A stretch of DNA of 64,000 nucleotides from JAQGMV01 sp963828715 (GTDB taxonomy: Bacteria; Pseudomonadota; Gammaproteobacteria; Burkholderiales; SG8-41): assembly GCA_963828715.1 (NCBI GenBank), contig CAWHFX010000004.1:372001-436000 (forward strand). The letters are read 5' to 3'. A program made the translations under genes and the position numbers. Every line of letters begins with the position of its first letter. Positions within the stretch are counted from its first letter, which is position 1. Shown one piece after another: positions 58,319-64,000 of the stretch. The notes under the pieces were generated by a model that was not told the DNA's origin, ran no database searches, and saw nothing but the letters and a program-made list of their open reading frames with translations.

Positions 58319-58867
58319 TCAGCGGGTGCGTAAGAAGAAGGTCAATCGAAGCCGCGCATCCACCATGTTATCGGCCGTGCGTTGCCTCTCGAGGCGGACG
58401 TCGTCCAGTGCCGCGACCGGCACCGCTTCGAGGACGCCGGCGACGAAAGCACGCAGTTGTGGATACCGGCCGCGAAGCGCGAAAATCGCCTCGTATGTCG
58501 CGATGCTGTCCTCTGCCGGCGAGGTGAGGCGGTATTCACCGCGCGGCAAAATCAGTTTCTGTTTTTCAGCGACGGCGTACACTTTCCCAAGCCAGTCCGC
58601 AGTGGTGTCGGCCGCAGGGAAATACGCATAGAAATCGGCGAGTGGCTCCGGTGTCGCGGATGCCGGGGCGTCGAGCGGCCCGCGCGGCCGCTGTTGCGCC
58701 TCGAGCCTGCGCTCGATGTCGCTCAATTCCGAACGGGCCGGCAACACCCAGCCTACCAACACTGCGGCGGCGCACGCGAGCAGACCGATGCCTACGATGC
58801 CGAGCGGCCCGAGCACCGCGAGCGCACGGTCCAGATGCAGTTTAATTCTGTCCACGTCTGCTCGCAC
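58319..58867 (-). CDS. PilO/GspM-like inner-membrane assembly protein
   Basis: 182 residues. One membrane segment (GPLGIVGIGLLACAAAVLVG) near residues 20-42, a short coiled coil (SELSDIERRLEAQQR), and a ferredoxin-like periplasmic domain (ADWLGKVYAVAEKQKLIL, ATYEAIFALRGRYPQLRAF). This layout is that of PilO, partner of PilN in the inner-membrane platform. Overlaps the pilN-like gene by about 26 bases; the secretin gene follows 14 bases downstream. Confidence 0.78.
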   Translation of the reverse strand: MRADVDRIKLHLDRALAVLGPLGIVGIGLLACAAAVLVGWVLPARSELSDIERRLEAQQRPRGPLDAPASATPEPLADFYAYFPAADTTADWLGKVYAVAEKQKLILPRGEYRLTSPAEDSIATYEAIFALRGRYPQLRAFVAGVLEAVPVAALDDVRLERQRTADNMVDARLRLTFFLRTR

Positions 58868-59390
58868 CGGCCCACGAGGCCTGTATCGAAAATCGCACTG
58901 GCTCTCCCGGCGTCTGAGCCTGCAGTTGGTGGTCCATGAGGTGCACGTTGACGAGTCTGGGATCGTCGCTCAGCCTGCGCACGTAATCGAGCATGTCGTT
59001 CTTGTCCTTCGCCTCCGCCGTAATGCGCAGCAGTCGTTTCGACACGTCCGGCTCCAGCGCGAGCAGTGCGACGGCGCTCGTGCTGCTCGTCTCGAGCGCA
59101 TCGAAGAGATTCGACCAAGGTATCGTCAGACGTTCTGCGATCGAATCGGCCAACTTGAGGTCTTCTGCCGTTCGCTTGTTATCGCGCTCCGCAGTGCCGC
59201 GAGTCACCGGCGCGCGTTTGCGTTCCTTGCTGGCGAGCTGATTTTCCAGATCGCTCTTCTGGCGATTCACCTGGACGAAAAAGTCGGCCACGACGAATAC
59301 GGCGATAAGACCGAGCAGCAGGACCAGCAGCCCCGGCCTGCTCGCGGGGCGGCGTGCCTTCCTCTGATAATCGAGCGAGAGCGGTTCCAT
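58842..59390 (-). CDS. PilN/GspL-like inner-membrane assembly protein
   Basis: 182 residues from ATG 59390 (MEPLSLDYQRKARRPASR). A short cytoplasmic N-terminus and one membrane helix (LLVLLLGLIAVFVVADFFVQ) precede a coiled coil (RQKSDLENQLASKERKR) and a PilN-type periplasmic domain (IPWSNLFDALETSSTSAVAL). PilN binds PilM with its N-terminus and PilO with its outer domain. The start lies one base after the pilM-like stop. Confidence 0.78.
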   Translation of the reverse strand: MEPLSLDYQRKARRPASRPGLLVLLLGLIAVFVVADFFVQVNRQKSDLENQLASKERKRAPVTRGTAERDNKRTAEDLKLADSIAERLTIPWSNLFDALETSSTSAVALLALEPDVSKRLLRITAEAKDKNDMLDYVRRLSDDPRLVNVHLMDHQLQAQTPGEPVRFSIQASWAGASRRGQN

Positions 59391-59391
59391 A

Positions 59392-60219
59392 TCAGAGCGC
59401 GAGCACTGCGCTGCGGTAGCCCGGCTCGAGCGATGCCGCAATGCCGGCATCCTCGTTCAACTCGCGTGCGATGCCGCTCCACGATTCGGCGCGGCCGAGC
59501 TCGACATCAGGCTGCCCCCCGGCATAAAGAAAGAGCGACGGGCGCTCTTCCAGGCCAGACCGCATGAATTCACGGTCGAGAATGACAGGCAGTGAATCGT
59601 TCAGAGGACCGCTGAATGCGCCCGTATGCACGGACTGACAGCGCCCGCCCACCACGACCATGCAGGTGTAAAACCGTTCTTCGGCAACGACGAACAGACA
59701 CGCGCGATTGTCGAGCTTTCGCCTCCACTTATTCAAGGCAGCCATGAGATAAGGCTGTATCGATCTCAACTTGAGGCCGGTGTCGGAAAACGCGCCGCGC
59801 AGTTCGTCGAGCAGGTCCTGATCGACTCCACTCACAACGCGCGGATGTCCCACCGCGCCGGGACTGACCCGCACATCCCAGCGGTCGGCTGCGACCCCGT
59901 AGATCTGTCGGAAGCAGTGTCGCGCGAAGGCCACCTCCACGTCGCCGCCGGACACCTGGTTCTGCCATGGCGCGACGGCATAACGAACAAAGCGGTTCGA
60001 GAGCACGACAGTCGCATTACCGGCGCGAACGTTCAGCCTCTCGAGCACAAGGCGCAACGCCGCGATTGCAGGCTTCCAGGTTCGTTCGCCGACGTTGCTT
60101 TCGCACGCAACGCGGCACTGCTCTTTCACGACGCGCGACCATCCACGCGCAAGTCTCACACCGCTCACATACTCGGCGGTCACGAAGAGGCCGATGTCGT
60201 CAGGCAGAAGCCCGCTCAC
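59392..60219 (-). CDS. PilM/GspL-N-like cytoplasmic actin-fold protein
   Basis: 275 residues, soluble, from ATG 60219. Its sequence is divergent, but position, size and elements such as VVLSNRFVRYAVAPWQ, DQDLLDELRGAFSDTGLKL and LSIQPYLMAALN-type segment fit the PilM/GspL cytoplasmic domain family, an actin-like fold that docks PilN. No clear ATP-binding motif is visible, so it may not bind nucleotide. Followed at once by the pilN-like gene. Confidence 0.65.
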   Translation of the reverse strand: MSGLLPDDIGLFVTAEYVSGVRLARGWSRVVKEQCRVACESNVGERTWKPAIAALRLVLERLNVRAGNATVVLSNRFVRYAVAPWQNQVSGGDVEVAFARHCFRQIYGVAADRWDVRVSPGAVGHPRVVSGVDQDLLDELRGAFSDTGLKLRSIQPYLMAALNKWRRKLDNRACLFVVAEERFYTCMVVVGGRCQSVHTGAFSGPLNDSLPVILDREFMRSGLEERPSLFLYAGGQPDVELGRAESWSGIARELNEDAGIAASLEPGYRSAVLAL

Positions 60220-60345
60220 GATCGCCTCCGCGGACGACTGTGGATCGAGAATGGCTGATGGGTCGACTCCGGCACAGGCATGGTGCGAATAGGTGCGACA
60301 CGATTGAAACCCGGCCGATCGATCCAGAACATCTGCATGACGGGG

Positions 60346-61398
60346 TCAACGACCCGGTGGGGCGGGCACATAAGGCACGCCGACTTGCGCGCCCGCATTG
60401 CCGGCCGACGTGGCACCGCTGGGATTCGTCTCGTTGATCTGCACGCCGCCCGGCACCGATCCGGTTTCGGTTGGTGGTGCGCTTCCTGGAGCACCGGGCA
60501 CCACCGCTGGAGCGCCAGTATTCGGCGCTGGTGGCGTGCCGGTCGTGTTCGCGTTCTGATTCGCCGGTGCGGGCGCAGCGAATCCAGAAACGCTGGGAGG
60601 CGATACCACCACGGGTGTCGGAATCAGTGTAGGCACAACCATTGTTGGCGCTACCCCTCCAGGCGACTGTGCCGCGGCGTTGGCGGTGGGGGCCGGGCCC
60701 TGCTGGCCGGTCGGTGGGGCGGCATTTGCCGGTGGCTGGTTGCCGCCACGTGGGGTACTCCCTGGCACAGGCGCCTGCGGCGCTTCGCCCGGACGCGCGG
60801 TATCGAACATGGGCGCGAGATTGAACTGCGCCGGCACGGGTGTATTCACAGATTGGGGCAGCCCCGGGTTCACGTAGGTGTTCGTCATGCCCTGTGGCTG
60901 CACCGCCGCCACGATGCTCTGGAAGGGAATTTGCTGCTTGGTTCCGAGCGGTAAGTACATCACCTCGAGGCGCTCGCCGCTTACGTCCAGAACGCGATAC
61001 GTTCCTTCGATTGCGTCGCCGACCGAGACTGCATAGACGTTGCTGTCCTTCGTGAGGTAGACCGTATCGGGTTGCCCGTCCGACTGCATTCTCCCCATGT
61101 ACTCATATGGAAAGCGTGGCGCCACCGGCACCGGCTTGGGCGCAGCCATGCGCGGCTGCTCCACGACCGGCGGTGTCCAGATCTTCGTTTCGAACAGCCC
61201 GCCTCCCGACGCGCCGGATGAGGGACGCTTCAGCCGCTCGCGAGCATCACGGTGGTCAGTGCCATTCGACTGAAGCGGACTGGCAGAGACGGGATCGGGC
61301 GTTGCGGGCGCGGTCTCTGCGCAATAGGCATCAGGTGGCGGCACAAGCGCCAACACGCCAAGACAAAGCAGTCGCAAGGCTCTCATCATAATCATGCT
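60346..61398 (-). CDS. PilP/GspC-like secretion protein with Pro/Ala/Asn-rich tail
   Basis: 350 residues from ATG 61398 (MIMMRALRLLCLGVLALV), a signal peptide ending near DAYCAE; longer starts upstream have no signal and no ribosome site. The only folded-looking part, about residues 85-170 (FPYEYMGRMQSDGQPDTVYL, VSVGDAIEGTYRVLDVSGER, YLPLGTKQQIPFQ), has the beta-rich look of PilP/GspC homology regions that contact the secretin. The last ~180 residues are low-complexity Pro, Ala, Gly, Asn and Thr, likely disordered in the periplasm. First gene of the visible leftward pilMNO-secretin unit, 126 bases from the pilM-like gene. Confidence 0.65.
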   Translation of the reverse strand, partial: SMIMMRALRLLCLGVLALVPPPDAYCAETAPATPDPVSASPLQSNGTDHRDARERLKRPSSGASGGGLFETKIWTPPVVEQPRMAAPKPVPVAPRFPYEYMGRMQSDGQPDTVYLTKDSNVYAVSVGDAIEGTYRVLDVSGERLEVMYLPLGTKQQIPFQSIVAAVQPQGMTNTYVNPGLPQSVNTPVPAQFNLAPMFDTARPGEAPQAPVPGSTPRGGNQPPANAAPPTGQQGPAPTANAAAQSPGGVAPTMVVPTLIPTPVVVSPPSVSGFAAPAPANQNANTTGTPPAPNTGAPAVVPGAPGSAPPTETGSVPGGVQINETNPSGATSAGNAGAQVGVPYVPAPPGR

Positions 61399-61960
61399 TC
61401 CAAGCCGCTCGTTCGAATGACGCCGCGCTATCGGCGAGTGCCGCTCGCAACGCGGACGAACGGAGCACGTCTCCGGAAGCGACGTGTGACACTGCTGGGG
61501 CGGTCGCGTGGCCAAAACCACAGTTGCTGTATGGTCGTCGCGAGCCGCTTTGAATTTGATGTTGGCCCCTGCCGGCGGATTATAGCTTTGGATCAAGCGC
61601 GTTCGCACAATTTCTACTGTTAAAACTGCGATCGCCCTGAGCGTTACACGAACGTACGGCGAAGCCTCGTTGCCGCGTCGCGACGCCCTCGGGGGTGCAG
61701 GGACCATCACGCACACCCGGCGCACGTGGCCACGGTGACGTTTCGTTTACAAGTTGTGTAGCATATCGTCAGGTCGCGCTCCGGCTTTGAGCGAGAGCAA
61801 CAACAGCGGCATTGCGCAGGGAATAAAAGGAGCGGATTGCGTGTTTTAGATCTACCGATCTGCCCCGCATATCGGTTCTGCATCGATCGCGATTCGAGTG
61901 CCGCCGGAAGCGCGGTTATCGAGTTCACGAGGATGTTCGTCATTTTCAGGAGAGGTGATC
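61399..61960. other. Divergent intergenic region between the secretion operon and the CHRD gene
   Basis: Presumed to hold the leftward operon promoter and the rightward CHRD promoter; no well-matched -35/-10 pair stands out. No gene is supported. The AGGAGAGG ribosome site of the CHRD gene closes it. Confidence 0.35.
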
Positions 61961-62602
61961 ATGAATGCAGCGATGACTCGTCGGTACCCGATGGCGCTTG
62001 CTCTTATCACAGCCGGCTCACTGCTTGCAGCCGCACCGCTGGCCGCGGGACGTGATGACGACGACAAGGACCGCGATGCCCGGAGATTCTCGGCCGACCT
62101 GTCCGGGTACCACGAGGTGCATTTTGTTGCTGGTAACGGCACGCCGCAGGGGCTTCCTGCATTGCGCGGTGCCATCTCCACGAAGGCGAAAGGCAGCTTC
62201 CGCGCGTTCATCGACGACGCGAACAACAGGATCCTTTATGAGCTGGAGTACAGCGGTCTCGAATCGCCTGTAACCCAGTCGCACATTCACTTCGGACAAC
62301 GTCAGACGGTTGGCGGTATCGTCGTCTGGTTATGCCAGACCGCAGGCACCCCGGCCCCGGCATCCGTGGCGGGAGTCACACCTTTCTGCCCGCAGGACAC
62401 GTCGTCGGGACCCGTCAGAGGCACCATCACTCCGGATCAGGTCCTCGCACAGGACGCCCAGGGCATCGCGGCCGGCGAATTCGACGAAGTCGTTCGCGCG
62501 ATTCGCGCCGGCGCCGCATATGCGAACGTCCACTCGCAGACATTCACGCCAGGTGAAATACGCGGGCAGATTCACGATCACGACCGACATCATCACCGTT
62601 AG
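61961..62602 (+). CDS. Exported CHRD-domain protein with His-rich tail
   Basis: 213 residues from ATG 61961 (MNAAMTRRYPMALALITAGS), preceded by AGGAGAGG. A signal peptide (ending AAAPLAAG) and acidic stretch DDDDKDRD are followed by one CHRD domain: DLSGYHEVHFVAGNG, RILYELEYSGLESPVTQSH, HIHFGQRQTVGGIVVWLC, AYANVHSQTFTPGEIRGQIH. The C-terminus HDHDRHHHR could bind metal. CHRD domains occur in extracellular proteins; function in bacteria is unknown. It interrupts the leftward secretion cluster in the opposite direction, so it may be a secreted client or simply a neighbour. Confidence 0.82.
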   Translation: MNAAMTRRYPMALALITAGSLLAAAPLAAGRDDDDKDRDARRFSADLSGYHEVHFVAGNGTPQGLPALRGAISTKAKGSFRAFIDDANNRILYELEYSGLESPVTQSHIHFGQRQTVGGIVVWLCQTAGTPAPASVAGVTPFCPQDTSSGPVRGTITPDQVLAQDAQGIAAGEFDEVVRAIRAGAAYANVHSQTFTPGEIRGQIHDHDRHHHR

Positions 62603-62644
62603 ACGCAGTCGTTAGCACCTTGCGGGAGAAGACTCGCTAGCTCC

Positions 62645-62674
62645 GCAGTGCCCGCCGGCATCGACGGGCACTGC
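62645..62674. terminator. Perfect 10-base-pair hairpin between convergent genes
   Basis: GCAGTGCCCG (62645-62654) and CGGGCACTGC (62665-62674) with a 10-base loop. It sits between the ends of the CHRD gene and the leftward pseudopilin gene, so it could end transcription in both directions, though no T-run follows. Confidence 0.45.
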
Positions 62675-62681
62675 ACGGACC

Positions 62682-63608
62682 TCACGGAGCGGGTCTCGTC
62701 GCCGGCTCTGCCAGCCCACTTCCGGATTCAGTAGCCGGTGTGGTTGGTTGCGATCCCGCACCTCCACTCCCTGGAGCGCTTTGTTGGAGTAGTCCGAAGC
62801 CGCCCCCGGGCGATGTGGTTTGTGCGCCGCCTGCCGCCCCGGATTGGGAGCTTCCGCCGTCTTCCGATGGTGGGTTCTGCTGGAAGATGCTGAAGCCGCG
62901 CGCCGTACTCTGCGCCCCACCTGCCCTGCCGGTCTGCGCCGCTTCCGCACCTCCAGCAGGCGGAGCGCTCTGCTGAAATCCACTTGGCGCGCTGCCGGAT
63001 ACGGCCTGTGATCCGGTCGTTGCCGCAGGTGTGCCAGCTGGCGCGGCAGGTTGCTGGCTCCCGGCCCCGCCGGTGGCAGGCGCGCCCGTGCCCTGCGCGG
63101 CTGCGCCGGCACCAGGCGCTCTCTGCTGCGCCGCGCCCGCAGCGCCAGCGCCAGCGCCAGCGCCCGGAGTGGTCTGGGGTGAGTAAACAAACTTCCAGTC
63201 CGAATACTTGGCCTTGCCTTCAAATTCGGCGTAGGCCAATGGGAAGTTTCCGGTCTTCATAGGTTTCTGTTCCGAGACACTGAATATGCCTGCAATGGCG
63301 CCATCCGGTGTCTTGACCAGTCCCCACTCATTCGTGTTGGTGATGGGATCACGATAGAGTTTGCGCAGGTAGCGCCGTACATCCGGCGTGCGCTGATCCC
63401 TTAGCAACTGCGCAAGCTCACGTGGGTATGTCTTGCCTTGCTGGAAGTAACGTTCAATTGCTTTCTTGTACTGATTGCCGACATATAGAAGTTCACGCTC
63501 TTTTTCGCGCGTCTGCGCGGTGTGCCAAACCACGCCCGCGAGCGCCAGTCCGGCGCCCATCAACGCAAGGACGAACAGGAGAGCGAGGTATGTAAAGCCG
63601 CGCTGCAT
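62682..63608 (-). CDS. Minor pseudopilin-like protein with Gly/Ala/Gln-rich tail
   Basis: 308 residues from ATG 63608 (MQRGFTYLALLFVLALMGAG); a GTG at 63626 is an alternative. The prepilin cleavage Gly and hydrophobic helix are present, but +5 is not Glu, as in some minor pseudopilins. A globular part follows (LLYVGNQYKKAIERYFQQGK, RRYLRKLYRDPITNTNEW). From about residue 165 the protein is low complexity, with three imperfect units built on SGFQQSAPP, GFSIFQQNPP and GFGLLQQSAP. The stop of the upstream pseudopilin overlaps its start region. Periplasmic part of a secretion or pilus-like apparatus. Confidence 0.75.
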   Translation of the reverse strand: MQRGFTYLALLFVLALMGAGLALAGVVWHTAQTREKERELLYVGNQYKKAIERYFQQGKTYPRELAQLLRDQRTPDVRRYLRKLYRDPITNTNEWGLVKTPDGAIAGIFSVSEQKPMKTGNFPLAYAEFEGKAKYSDWKFVYSPQTTPGAGAGAGAAGAAQQRAPGAGAAAQGTGAPATGGAGSQQPAAPAGTPAATTGSQAVSGSAPSGFQQSAPPAGGAEAAQTGRAGGAQSTARGFSIFQQNPPSEDGGSSQSGAAGGAQTTSPGGGFGLLQQSAPGSGGAGSQPTTPATESGSGLAEPATRPAP

Positions 63609-63619
63609 GCCGATAGTGT

Positions 63620-64000
63620 TCACCACTGCCGGTGTGGTACGCCGTTCAGGCCTGTGCCAGTCGAGAGGCTGTAGACATCATAGACGTCGTCGCCGTCGCG
63701 CGGCTCGTCGGGTGGGCTCGCGTAACTGCGCTTACCCCAGGTCTCCGCCGCCGGTTTATCAGGATCGGTGGAAAATGGGTCGCGAGGGACACGACGCAGG
63801 AAATAGATCTTGGCGGGTTTGGGACTCTTCGCGTCATTGACACCCTGCACCAGAACATCGAGAGTCTTCGGATAACCCGTCTCACCTGCGTTCCTCGCAA
63901 TACGCTGGTCGTCGACGGCCTGCTTGTAGGCATCGATCGCGTCGCGGATCTCGCGCAGATTCGTCCTGAGCTCCTGTTCTTTCGAACGTTGTACTGCGAC
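63620..64000 (-). CDS. GspG/PulG-like pseudopilin, partial (5' end outside window)
   Basis: The open frame enters at the right edge and stops at 63620. The visible 126 residues are the C-terminal globular part of a pseudopilin: RSKEQELRTNLREIRDAIDA, GYPKTLDVLVQGVNDAK, YFLRRVPRDPFSTDP and the aspartate-rich YDVYSLSTGTGLNG, which resembles the calcium-binding end of major pseudopilins. It is upstream of, and coupled to, the minor pseudopilin gene. The N-terminal helix and prepilin signal lie outside the window. Confidence 0.8.
   Translation of the reverse strand, partial: VAVQRSKEQELRTNLREIRDAIDAYKQAVDDQRIARNAGETGYPKTLDVLVQGVNDAKSPKPAKIYFLRRVPRDPFSTDPDKPAAETWGKRSYASPPDEPRDGDDVYDVYSLSTGTGLNGVPHRQW

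Noticed and set aside
62682..63200. Gly/Ala/Gln repeat region as a CRISPR or tandem DNA repeat
   Set aside because: The similarity is at protein level with imperfect units; no exact DNA repeats with spacers are present.

Overview
This is a GC-rich (roughly 60% or more by eye) bacterial chromosome segment. Gene order and protein style point to a betaproteobacterium (Burkholderiales/Nitrosomonadales-like). The best evidence is the block rne / rluC-HAD-sppA / SAM methyltransferase-maf / yceD-rpmF-plsX-fabH-fabD-fabG-acpP-fabF-pabC-mltG-tmk-holB-tatD-ankyrin, together with a Bug-family (TctC-like) solute-binding protein. No phage, insertion sequence or CRISPR array was found.

Layout. 1-3.5 kb: a SelA-like PLP enzyme running off the left edge, then a two-gene LigD system (polymerase and ligase as separate proteins). 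3.5-9.4 kb: a loose accessory stretch with tRNA-Asn, a zinc alcohol dehydrogenase, a UspA protein and small unknown genes. 9.4-21.4 kb: a Mg2+ P-type ATPase next to a flippase-like membrane protein, a REC-PAS-GGDEF-EAL regulator, a phosphatidylcholine synthase with an exonuclease/endonuclease/phosphatase-fold protein, an ATP-grasp-like Cj0069-family protein and an SDR oxidoreductase. 21.5-24.7 kb: decayed remnants of a PhnD-like binding protein and a hybrid histidine kinase, then an LVIVD-repeat exported protein ended by a perfect terminator. 24.8-29.8 kb: a Bug-type binding protein directly followed by two ATP-citrate-lyase-like genes, probably a citrate uptake and cleavage unit. 29.8-40.8 kb: aromatic/aspartate aminotransferase, uvrB, rne, rluC, a phosphatase, sppA, a methyltransferase and maf. 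40.9-51.9 kb: an unbroken fatty-acid synthesis / replication-accessory operon. 52-64 kb: a pseudo-receiver protein, thiolase plus 3-hydroxyacyl-CoA dehydrogenase, and a leftward type II secretion / type IV pilus-like operon (pseudopilins, PilP-, PilM-, PilN-, PilO-like proteins, secretin) with a CHRD protein inserted divergently.

Two observations stand out. First, positions 51922-51949 match a XerCD dif site, with the XerD arm identical to the E. coli one. The genes in the ~20 kb to its left run mostly rightward, and from 52.9 kb to the right edge all but one (the CHRD gene) run leftward. The window therefore very probably contains the replication terminus of the chromosome. Second, about 40 single-base frameshifts break otherwise well-conserved genes between 1 and 40.2 kb. 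In nearly every case I could align, the extra or missing base falls at the third codon position, and the two candidate bases would be synonymous (GATC for Asp, CAAG for Gln, GAAG for Glu, and so on). This looks like unresolved synonymous strain variation written into a consensus rather than real gene decay, so most 'broken' genes here are likely intact in the organism. The stretches 13-21 kb and 40.2-64 kb appear free of it.
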